Shown here: one piece after another, positions 52,439 through 60,546 of the stretch
How positions within the stretch are numbered: position 1 is the first letter of the stretch
Layout: every line of letters begins with the position of its first letter
Assembly (NCBI RefSeq): GCF_000300995.1
Contig: NZ_AMRJ01000022.1
Span: forward strand, 1 to 60,546
DNA from: Alcanivorax hongdengensis A-11-3
GTDB lineage: Bacteria > Pseudomonadota > Gammaproteobacteria > Pseudomonadales > Alcanivoracaceae
Reading direction: 5' to 3'
Length of the DNA: 60,546 nt
Made by a program: the position numbers and the translations under genes
Notes under the pieces: generated by a model
What the model saw: the letters and a program-made list of their open reading frames with translations, nothing else
Databases searched by the model: none
What the model was told of the DNA's origin: nothing

Positions 52439-52931
52439 CGTCACTCCCCGGGGCATCACGGACAAAATGGCCACTGCGCCCGCCCTGCTTCTCCAGCAGA
52501 CAGACCTGCTCGATGACCATGCCGCGATCCACCGCCTTGCACATGTCATAAAGGGTCAGCGCCGCCACCGACGCCGCCGTCAGCGCTTCCATTTCCACGC
52601 CGGTCACCCCCTTGAGCTTGCACAGGGCGGTAATCACCAGGCAGTCATCGCCCTCGGGCTCGATCTCCACCTTGACCCCGGTCAACATCAGCGGGTGGCA
52701 CAGCGGAATCAGATCCCAGGTCTTCTTGGCAGCCTGGATGCCGGCAATGCGCGCCGTGGCCAGCACGTCACCCTTGGGGTGGGCATTGTCACGGATCATC
52801 GCCAGTGTGGCCGGCTGCATGCGCAGCCTTGCCCCGGCCACGGCCTGGCGCCGGGTTTCGCTCTTGTCGGTAACATCCACCATCCGCGCCCTGCCCTGGC
52901 TGTCCAGATGGCTGAATTGCTTGTTGCTCAT
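52431..52931 (-). CDS. moaC: cyclic pyranopterin monophosphate synthase MoaC
   Basis: A 166-residue enzyme that converts the MoaA product to cyclic pyranopterin monophosphate. It has the family segments [43 protein letters not shown] and the catalytic [11 protein letters not shown] with Asp and Lys. It is first in the moaC-moaD-moaE operon. moaA and moaB are not in the window. Confidence 0.96.
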   Translation of the reverse strand: MSNKQFSHLDSQGRARMVDVTDKSETRRQAVAGARLRMQPATLAMIRDNAHPKGDVLATARIAGIQAAKKTWDLIPLCHPLMLTGVKVEIEPEGDDCLVITALCKLKGVTGVEMEALTAASVAALTLYDMCKAVDRGMVIEQVCLLEKQGGRSGHFVRDAPGSDDD

Positions 52932-53061
52932 GAACTAATCAACCTGTTGTCGACGGCCGCTCTACGCTACCATTCTCGCCCCTGTCAGGCTGGCGAAACA
53001 GCCTGCCATTGATCCTCGGGCCCCATGCCCCCATACCGGGTAACGATAACCAAGGGATGCT

Positions 53062-53529
53062 ATGAACAGTTTCGAACCGCACATTACTGTGGCCTGTGTT
53101 GTGGAACAAGATGGCCGTTTTCTGTTTGTGCGCGAAATGAGCCAGGGCGAAGAGGTGCTCAACCAGCCCGCCGGGCACGCCGAGTTCGGCGAAACCCTGA
53201 TGCAGGCAGCCTACCGCGAGACGCTGGAAGAAACCGCCTGGCAGGTGGAAGTCACCGACCTGCTCGGCTGGTATATCTTCCAGCCACGCAAGGGCGCGGG
53301 CGTCTATTATCGTACCTGCTTTATCGCCCGGCCGATCAGCCATGATCCGCGCCAGAAGCTGGACACCGGCATTCTGGACGCTGAATGGCTGACTCCGGAC
53401 CAGTTCCGTGCCCGCCGCCACCAGCATCGCAGCCCGCTGGTGGAGCGTTGCCTGGACGATTACCTGTCCGGCCGCCGACTACCGCTGGACACCATTTACC
53501 AGCACCCCTGGCCCCTGCAACGAGGTTGA
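53062..53529 (+). CDS. nudJ: NUDIX hydrolase, NudJ-like
   Basis: A 155-residue pyrophosphohydrolase with a complete Nudix box ([20 protein letters not shown] then TAW). NudJ (YmfB) in E. coli acts on nucleoside phosphates and thiamin pyrophosphate precursors and sits directly before mnmA as here. The N-terminus [19 protein letters not shown] is typical. It ends two bases before the mnmA GTG. Confidence 0.9.
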   Translation: MNSFEPHITVACVVEQDGRFLFVREMSQGEEVLNQPAGHAEFGETLMQAAYRETLEETAWQVEVTDLLGWYIFQPRKGAGVYYRTCFIARPISHDPRQKLDTGILDAEWLTPDQFRARRHQHRSPLVERCLDDYLSGRRLPLDTIYQHPWPLQRG

Positions 53530-53531
53530 TC

Positions 53532-54629
53532 GTGTCATCCAGAGCGCCCCAAGACACCCGTGTGATCGTCGGCATGTCCGGCGGTGTGGATTCCTCCGTG
53601 GCCGCCGCCCGCCTGCTGGATGCCGGCTACCAGGTGGAAGGCCTGTTCATGAAGAACTGGAACGAGGACGACGGCACCGAGTACTGCACCGCCCGCGAGG
53701 ATCTGATGGATGCCATGCAGGTGGCCGGCGTGCTGGGCATCGAGCTGCATACCGCCAACTTCGCCAGTGAATACTGGGACCGGGTGTTCGAGCATTTTCT
53801 GGCGGAATACCGGGCCGGCCGCACGCCCAATCCGGACATCCTCTGCAACAAGGAAATCAAGTTCCAGGCCTTTCTCGATCACGCCGTGACCCTGGGCGCG
53901 GACTACATCGCCACCGGTCACTATGCGCGGGTGGATCACAGTGGCCCGGCCCGGCTGCTGCGGGCCGTGGATACCAACAAGGACCAGACCTACTTTCTGC
54001 ACGCGGTGGATCACGAGAAGTTTGCCCGCACCCTGTTTCCGCTGGGCGACCTGGAAAAACCCCAGGTCCGCCAGATTGCCGAGGAAAAGGGGTTCGCCAA
54101 CCACAAGAAGAAGGACTCCACCGGTATCTGCTTTATCGGCGAGCGACGCTTCAAGGACTTCCTGGAGCAGTACCTGCCCGCCCAGCCCGGCAACATCGAG
54201 GACGATCATGGCCATGTCATCGGCCAGCATGACGGCCTGATGTATTACACCCTGGGCCAGCGCCAGGGCCTGGGTATCGGCGGTCGTGCCGATGCCGGCG
54301 ATGCCCCCTGGTATGTGGCCGGCAAGGATCTCGAGCGCAACGTGCTGATCGCCGTCCAGGGCACCGACCATCCGTTGCTCTTCCGCCGCGAGCTGACCAG
54401 CGCGCCGGTCATGTGGACCGCCCTGCAAGCGCCAGTCCTGCCAGCACGTCTTACCGCCAAAACCCGTTACCGCCAGCCCGACCAGGCCTGCATCGTGGAA
54501 GATGCCGGCAATGGCAAGGTTCGCGTGATCTTTGATGTGCCCCAGCGAGCCGTCACCCCCGGCCAATCGGTGGTGTTCTACCATGGCCAGGAATGTCTGG
54601 GCGGCGCCGTCATTGAGGAGACCGCATGA
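53532..54629 (+). CDS. mnmA: tRNA-specific 2-thiouridylase MnmA
   Basis: MnmA adds sulfur to U34 of Lys, Glu and Gln tRNAs and is the end user of the TusBCD relay encoded at 34 kb. The 365-residue protein has the PP-loop GMSGGVDSS, catalytic cysteines in [10 protein letters not shown] and [12 protein letters not shown], and the [13 protein letters not shown] segment. The start is GTG at 53532 with GAGG six bases upstream; longer frames run into nudJ. It overlaps hflD by four bases (ATGA). Confidence 0.97.
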   Translation: MSSRAPQDTRVIVGMSGGVDSSVAAARLLDAGYQVEGLFMKNWNEDDGTEYCTAREDLMDAMQVAGVLGIELHTANFASEYWDRVFEHFLAEYRAGRTPNPDILCNKEIKFQAFLDHAVTLGADYIATGHYARVDHSGPARLLRAVDTNKDQTYFLHAVDHEKFARTLFPLGDLEKPQVRQIAEEKGFANHKKKDSTGICFIGERRFKDFLEQYLPAQPGNIEDDHGHVIGQHDGLMYYTLGQRQGLGIGGRADAGDAPWYVAGKDLERNVLIAVQGTDHPLLFRRELTSAPVMWTALQAPVLPARLTAKTRYRQPDQACIVEDAGNGKVRVIFDVPQRAVTPGQSVVFYHGQECLGGAVIEETA

Positions 54630-55276
54630 CGACGGAACTGACACCGCAACTGACACCACAACAACAGCAACTGCTGGCCCTGGCCGCGGTCTTTGAAGCC
54701 GCCCAGCTGGCCGACGACATCGCCAGTCGCGGTGACTGTGATCGCCGCGCCCTGCGCAGCCTGCTGGAAGGGGTCATGGCCATGGATGCCACCGAGTTCC
54801 AGGCCATCTACCCGCAGCCTGCCATGCTGCGCGAAGGCCTGAGCCTGCTCAATCGCAGTCTCGGCAAGGAAGCCAACGGGCCGCACATGCGCCCGCTCAA
54901 TTACGGTCTGGCGCTGCTGCACCTGAGTGGCAAGCTACGCAAGCAGAGCGACACCATCAGCATCCTGCGCCACCGCCTGCTAGCCCTGTCCGGCCAGCAG
55001 GCCCATTTCGATGACATCACCGACGATGCCTTCTGCCATCGTCTGGCCGGCATCTACCTGGACACCCTGGGCACCTTCCGCTTTCGCATCCAGGTCCGGG
55101 GAGAACCGGCTCACCTGCAGGATGAAGACAAGGCCGCCCGTATTCGGGCACTGTTCCTGGCCGGCGTGCGCGCCGCCTTTCTCTGGCACCAGCTGGGCGG
55201 TCGCCGCTGGCACCTGCTGTTTCAGAGAAAGCGTCTTATTGACGCCATAGAGTCAATAAATATCAATGATTTATAG
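54626..55276 (+). CDS. hflD: HflD, lysogenization regulator homologue
   Basis: A 216-residue mostly helical peripheral membrane protein family found between mnmA and purB across Gammaproteobacteria. The N-terminal helix [23 protein letters not shown] and the C-terminal [24 protein letters not shown] are typical. In E. coli it affects lambda CII; its housekeeping role is unclear. The end of the gene and the next 30 bp are unusually AT-rich. Confidence 0.93.
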   Translation: MTTELTPQLTPQQQQLLALAAVFEAAQLADDIASRGDCDRRALRSLLEGVMAMDATEFQAIYPQPAMLREGLSLLNRSLGKEANGPHMRPLNYGLALLHLSGKLRKQSDTISILRHRLLALSGQQAHFDDITDDAFCHRLAGIYLDTLGTFRFRIQVRGEPAHLQDEDKAARIRALFLAGVRAAFLWHQLGGRRWHLLFQRKRLIDAIESININDL

Positions 55277-55284
55277 GTAAAATT

Positions 55285-56805
<1,521 letters not shown>

Positions 56806-56816
56806 GCCGGCCAGCC

Positions 56817-57944
56817 ATGAGCGAAAGCCTGCCCCGCTTTACGCTGCCGCTGGACGCGGCGGCGTTTTTGCGTGACCACTGGCAGAAAGCCCCCCTGTTC
56901 ATGCCGGCCAGTGCGACCGGCCTGGATTACCCGGATGCGGATACCCTGGCCGGCCTGGCCATGGACGAGGCGGTGGAATCTCGCATCATCGAGGGGCGTG
57001 GGCTCGGCCCCTGGCAACTCCGCCAGGGGCCCTTCGACGAAACCGTCTACCCGGCACTCGGCGAACGTGACTGGACCCTGTTGGTCCAGTCCGTGGACCA
57101 CTGCCTGACCGGTGTTTCCCTGCTGCTGGACAGCTTTGCCTTCCTGCCCGCCTGGCGCCTGGAAGACATCATGATCAGTTATGCCACCGAGGGTGGCAGT
57201 GTGGGGCCGCACTTTGATCGTTATGACGTCTTCCTGATCCAGGCCACCGGCCGGCGTCACTGGCAGCTGGGTGATGTCTGTGACGACAACAGCCCGCGCC
57301 AGGACACCGACCAGCTCAAGCTGCTGGCCGACATGACCGTGCGCGAAGAATTCGTGGCCGAACCCGGTGACGTGCTCTACCTGCCGCCCGGTGTGGCCCA
57401 CCACGGCGTGGCGCTGGACAGCGACTGCATCACCTGGTCTGTGGGCTTTCGGGCGCCGGATTATCAGGCACTGATGGCGGAAATCGCCGGGGAATGCCTG
57501 GCCCAGGCTGACAGCGAGCTGTTCACTGATCCGCAGCGAACGCCCTGCGACGACCCGGCCCGGCTGGCCACCGCAGATCGCCAGCAGCTGATCCGCGGTG
57601 CCCTGGATCTGCTGCAACCCCAGTGGGTGGAGCAGGCCCTCTATCGGTGGCTTTCCACACCGCGTCTGGACGGGCTTGAATTTGCCGCCGACGAGCCCCA
57701 TATTCGCGAGCGCAGCCCGCAGACCGAGCTGGTCCGCCACGGCAGTGTTCGCCTGCTATGCCAGGGCAACATTGCCTGGCTCAACGGCGACAGCTGGTCG
57801 CTGACAGAACAACAACGTCCTCTGGTCGCCCTGCTGGCCCGCCAGCGCCGCTACACCGGAGAAGAACTGAATGCGGTCATGCAACCGGCCGCAAGAGAGT
57901 TACTGGATGAATGGATTGAGCAAGGCTATTTCGCCCCGCTGTAA
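56817..57944 (+). CDS. RoxA/YcfD-type ribosomal oxygenase (JmjC cupin)
   Basis: A 375-residue Fe(II)/2-oxoglutarate oxygenase. YcfD/RoxA hydroxylates an arginine of ribosomal protein L16. The metal site is seen as GPHFDRYDVF (His132, Asp134) and PPGVAHHGV (His195 or 196). The C-terminal part (about 215-375) includes the dimer and winged-helix domain of the family (LNAVMQPAARELLDEWIEQGYF). It lies 11 bp after purB, so it is likely co-transcribed. Confidence 0.9.
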   Translation: MSESLPRFTLPLDAAAFLRDHWQKAPLFMPASATGLDYPDADTLAGLAMDEAVESRIIEGRGLGPWQLRQGPFDETVYPALGERDWTLLVQSVDHCLTGVSLLLDSFAFLPAWRLEDIMISYATEGGSVGPHFDRYDVFLIQATGRRHWQLGDVCDDNSPRQDTDQLKLLADMTVREEFVAEPGDVLYLPPGVAHHGVALDSDCITWSVGFRAPDYQALMAEIAGECLAQADSELFTDPQRTPCDDPARLATADRQQLIRGALDLLQPQWVEQALYRWLSTPRLDGLEFAADEPHIRERSPQTELVRHGSVRLLCQGNIAWLNGDSWSLTEQQRPLVALLARQRRYTGEELNAVMQPAARELLDEWIEQGYFAPL

Positions 57945-57954
57945 CGAGGCCCCC

Positions 57955-58380
57955 ATGCCCTTTAGTATTATCGAGACCTCCTGGGACGAACATGAAGCTG
58001 CCCTGCGTGAACTGCGCCAGCGGATCTTCATCAACGAACAGCACGTGCCCGACGAGCTGGAATGGGACGGCCTGGACCAGGATGCTACCCACTTCCTCGC
58101 CCTGGATGCCGAGCAGCGCCCGGCGGGCTGTATCCGCTTGCTGCCCTCCGGTCAGTTGAGCCGCCTTTGCGTACTCAGCGAACAACGCAACAATGGCATT
58201 GGCACCGCCCTGCTGGTCGCCGCCGAGGAAGCGGCACGGGCACGCAGCATGGAAGAGATCTTCCTGCATGCCCAGACCCATGCCACCAGCTTCTATGAGG
58301 CAGCCGGCTTTTCCGTGTCAGGGGGCATCTTTATGGATGCCAATATCCCCCACCGGCAAATGTTCAAGCCGCTGATCTGA
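57955..58380 (+). CDS. GNAT family N-acetyltransferase
   Basis: A 141-residue GCN5-type acetyltransferase. The start MPFSIIETSWDEHEAALRELR follows GAGG. The acetyl-CoA loop is LSEQRNNGIGTALLVAAEEAA, and FYEAAGFSVSG with the final DANIPHRQMFKP resembles ElaA/YjcF-type members. The substrate is unknown. It lies 10 bp after the RoxA-like gene and directly abuts the next gene. Confidence 0.88.
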   Translation: MPFSIIETSWDEHEAALRELRQRIFINEQHVPDELEWDGLDQDATHFLALDAEQRPAGCIRLLPSGQLSRLCVLSEQRNNGIGTALLVAAEEAARARSMEEIFLHAQTHATSFYEAAGFSVSGGIFMDANIPHRQMFKPLI

Positions 58381-58878
58381 ATGTTCTCCACGCTTGGCGA
58401 GGACGACACCCTGCTGCACCCGCCACGGTCTCAGGCCAGCGAGGCGCTGGCCGCCCTGATTGCGGCCAGCCGGCGACGCCTGTGGCTGCGCCTTCCGCAG
58501 CTCGATGCTCTGACCGCGGACGCCCGTGTCTGCGACGCCCTCAAGGCCCTGGCACTGACCAGCGCCCGGGTGGATATCCGCGTTCTCTATGACGATGCCG
58601 GCGAGGCGGTGCGCAGCGGCCACCGCCTGATTCATCTGGCCCGGCGCCTGCCCTCGCGGTTGACGCTCAAGCAAACCCAGGAGGATGACCGGGACGACCA
58701 GCAGTGCCACGCCATCGGCGATGGTGTGGCACTGTTTGAAGCCCGCGGCTGGCCGCGCCCGGCCCGGCTGGATCTGTGTGCACGGCATTTACCCCGCGCT
58801 CCGCGACTGGCCAGGGATTTCGAGACTCTTTGGGAGCGGGCCGGCGGCAACCCCGAATTGCGCGAGCTGCGTCTGTAG
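58381..58878 (+). CDS. conserved hypothetical protein (DUF7931-like)
   Basis: A 165-residue soluble protein whose ATG follows the GNAT stop codon with no gap, so the two are probably coupled. The segment RVDIRVLYDDAGEAVRSGHRL resembles one half of a phospholipase-D-like fold, but the HKD catalytic motif is absent. I believe this matches the DUF7931 family often found beside or fused to such acetyltransferases, but that is from memory. Function is unknown. Confidence 0.65.
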   Translation: MFSTLGEDDTLLHPPRSQASEALAALIAASRRRLWLRLPQLDALTADARVCDALKALALTSARVDIRVLYDDAGEAVRSGHRLIHLARRLPSRLTLKQTQEDDRDDQQCHAIGDGVALFEARGWPRPARLDLCARHLPRAPRLARDFETLWERAGGNPELRELRL

Positions 58879-58915
58879 CCTCACCCCCCGACATGACGCA
58901 CTGCCCGGTGCCGGA

Positions 58916-59584
58916 CTAAAGCGTCGCGCTCAACTGCCAGAGCGACTGGCCGCTGGCCTGATATTTCTCTTCGAAATCCGTGGCCGGCGCGTCCTGCAGC
59001 GCCAGCGTAGCCACACGGGCCTGCACACCACTGAGCGCCAGCGCCGCCTCTACCTCATACAGATACACCGGCCAGTTACTGCGCATTTCCAGCGTGCCAC
59101 CCAGCGCCAGCACCGTGGGCCAGACCGGATGACCATGCCAGCGCCGCTTCAGATGAGCGCCTTTCGGCCAGGGATTGGGATAGAGAATTTGATGGCGTTG
59201 CAGACGCCACTGCGCCTGGGCCATCAAACGCCACAGACCGGCACAATCCGTGCGCAACAACAACAGATTATCCGGCAGGGGCGAAAAACGGCGCCCGGCC
59301 CGATCCAGACGGTCCCGGGACTGGTCCGCACCGACCACCAGCGCCTCCGGGAAACGCCGCGCCAGTGCCACCGAAGAGCGCCCCGTGCCACAACCGGAAT
59401 CCAGCATCAACGCACGCTCGACCCCCTGTTGCCGGCGCCATTCGGACAACCGGGCAAACGCCTGCTGGTCATGCTCGGCAATGGGTGCTCGCCATGGGTT
59501 TTCCAGATGACGTCGAACGACCTTCTCCAGGTCCTGGTGGACACCCTGCTGGTTGGACTGCACTTGGCGACTATTGGCAAACAT
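58916..59584 (-). CDS. TrmB-like SAM-dependent methyltransferase
   Basis: A 222-residue protein of the Methyltransf_4/TrmB family, which makes 7-methylguanosine in tRNA. The SAM site is MLDSGCGTGRSSVALARRFP and the substrate motif is ILYPNPWPKGAHLKRRW. The usual form is F-P-D-P-W-x-K-x-x-H-x-K-R-R, so the catalytic-region Asp is Asn here. It may be a paralogue with altered activity beside a normal TrmB elsewhere in the genome. It is a single gene, convergent with the DUF7931-like gene and divergent from the secretin-like gene. Confidence 0.8.
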   Translation of the reverse strand: MFANSRQVQSNQQGVHQDLEKVVRRHLENPWRAPIAEHDQQAFARLSEWRRQQGVERALMLDSGCGTGRSSVALARRFPEALVVGADQSRDRLDRAGRRFSPLPDNLLLLRTDCAGLWRLMAQAQWRLQRHQILYPNPWPKGAHLKRRWHGHPVWPTVLALGGTLEMRSNWPVYLYEVEAALALSGVQARVATLALQDAPATDFEEKYQASGQSLWQLSATL

Positions 59585-59706
59585 GGGGCCGGCTCCGTTG
59601 CGGGAGGCGCATTATGCGTTTTTTCTGCCGCTTTTTCCTCCCTGTGACACGCGGGCTGGCCGCTAACGCCAGCAGGGACTAAGGTAGTCGAAAAAGAGAG
59701 CATGCC

Positions 59707-60477
59707 ATGGCCAGACATCATCGCTTCCTGCCCTTTGCCCTGCTGTTTTTCAGCTTGCTGGGCTCCCTGCCCGCTGGCGCAGAGGATTTTCACATTCACG
59801 TTCTCAACCGACCGGATGCGGCGCACCTGGCATCGGTGATCGAGCCCATGCTGCCGCCGGGGGGCTCCGTGCGCCTCTACCAGGGCCAACTGATCATTCG
59901 CACCACTGATGACAACATGGCCGAGCTGCAGGCGGCCCTGGGCCAGCTGGATGACAAACCGGTAACGGTGGTGGTCTACCTGCGCCGCCAGGGCAGCAGC
60001 AGCCAGACACAAAGCCGCGCCCAGGCCAATGTGCATATCCAGATTCCTGACAGCAGCAGCGGGCAGATTCGCTTCGAACACCAGCAGCGCCAGCAACAAC
60101 AGCTGGATCAGTACCACATCCGCACGCTCAGTGGTTATCCGGCACGCATCACCGAAGGCACCCTGGTGGCCCTGACCGGCGGCTGGCCGCGCAATACCCA
60201 GCTAGTGGCCCTGGACAAGGGCATTGAGGTGGTGCCGCAACTGACCCGCGACGGCGATGTGGTACTGCAGATCAGCCAGAGCTACGACCGCCCGGCCAAC
60301 GGCACCGTGGCCACCGAGCACAGCGCCACCACCCTGCGGGTCACACCGGGACAGTGGCGCCCCATGGGCAGCATCGACGTGGAGCAGAACCAGGCTACCC
60401 GGGGCCTTAACGGCGTCAGCCAGAGCCGTCAGCGGGTCAGCATTCCGCTGGAGGTAATGACTCAGGTCATTCGCTGA
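59707..60477 (+). CDS. short secretin-like periplasmic protein
   Basis: A 256-residue protein with a signal peptide (RFLPFALLFFSLLGSLPAGA). Residues about 27-100 form a NolW-type secretin N domain (FHIHVLNRPDAAHLASVIEP, LIIRTTDDNMAELQAAL). The rest (about 130-256) resembles the start of a secretin C domain (LSGYPARITEGTLVALTGGW, VVPQLTRDGDVVLQISQSY), but the protein stops before the membrane-spanning beta lip. A Gln-rich spacer (QQRQQQQLDQ) joins the two. It cannot form a full secretin. It might assist one or be a remnant; the gsp cluster here lacks gspD. Confidence 0.75.
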   Translation: MARHHRFLPFALLFFSLLGSLPAGAEDFHIHVLNRPDAAHLASVIEPMLPPGGSVRLYQGQLIIRTTDDNMAELQAALGQLDDKPVTVVVYLRRQGSSSQTQSRAQANVHIQIPDSSSGQIRFEHQQRQQQQLDQYHIRTLSGYPARITEGTLVALTGGWPRNTQLVALDKGIEVVPQLTRDGDVVLQISQSYDRPANGTVATEHSATTLRVTPGQWRPMGSIDVEQNQATRGLNGVSQSRQRVSIPLEVMTQVIR

Positions 60478-60496
60478 ATCCGTATTAAACGGCAAA

Positions 60497-60546
60497 AAAA
60501 AGCCCCGCATCAGCGCACTGCTGTCCCACAGTTGAGGGAAAAATGA
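60497..60546. repeat. right copy of a terminal inverted repeat
   Basis: This is the inverted counterpart of positions 1-48, with the exact core at 60516-60533 and AAAGCCCCGC at 60499-60508. It begins about 20 bp after the secretin-like gene and could also be the first arm of a terminator whose other arm lies past the window end. Confidence 0.7.

Overview
The window is a high-GC stretch of gammaproteobacterial chromosome. It carries about 60 protein genes, four tRNA genes and no sign of prophage, transposase or CRISPR. The right half (yccA-tusDCB-ybiB-cysG-serS-rarA-lolA-ftsK-trxB-aat-bpt-infA-clpA-clpS-cspD-icd-rluE ... nudJ-mnmA-hflD-purB) follows, as I remember it, the gene order of Pseudomonas aeruginosa. 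The uvrY-uvrC-pgsA-tRNA Gly-Cys-Leu block is the one shared across Gammaproteobacteria. Protein style and the mix of neighbours suggest a marine hydrocarbon degrader such as Alcanivorax or a relative. That genus-level guess is inference.

Layout. 1-1.7 kb: an outer-membrane DUF481 protein and MscS. 1.9-5.7 kb: metH with its own promoter and a strong terminator. 5.8-10.3 kb: a PEP-synthase-like protein without its phosphohistidine, overlapping a DUF1461 membrane protein gene, and divergent from a lipoprotein hydrolase. 10.3-25.9 kb: one leftward run of 15 tightly packed genes. It starts with a three-receiver hybrid histidine kinase, continues with CheR, a receiver, CheB and a REC-PAS-PilZ protein, and then runs 2 bp later into the type II secretion genes gspE to gspM. 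It ends with an unknown periplasmic protein where gspN would often be. This join of a chemosensory-like module, a c-di-GMP-type effector and a secretion machine is the most interesting feature of the window.

26.1-29.8 kb: tRNA-Leu/Cys/Gly, pgsA, uvrC and uvrY/gacA. 30.0-32.9 kb: a CstA-type transporter, a cory-CC-star-like small protein and an ArsA/GET3-type ATPase, joined by TGATG stop-start overlaps. 33.0-36.0 kb: tRNA-Ser, yccA, tusDCB (tusE is missing) and ybiB/trpD2, then a patch of small intergenic repeats. 36.2-43.3 kb, leftward: cysG, serS, rarA, lolA, ftsK. 43.6-49.8 kb: trxB, then aat, bpt, infA, clpA and clpS, which together supply both N-degron writers, the adaptor and the unfoldase, then cspD. 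49.8-53 kb: icd, rluE and moaCDE. 53-57 kb: nudJ, mnmA, hflD, purB and a RoxA-like oxygenase. 57.9-60.5 kb: a GNAT protein, a conserved hypothetical, a TrmB-like methyltransferase with an altered motif, and a short secretin-like periplasmic protein.

The first and last roughly 48 bases are inverted copies of one another, so the sequence begins and ends inside the same kind of repeat. Start codons were chosen from ribosome-binding sites, overlaps and family N-termini. Residue positions are counted by hand, and those given with 'about' are approximate.
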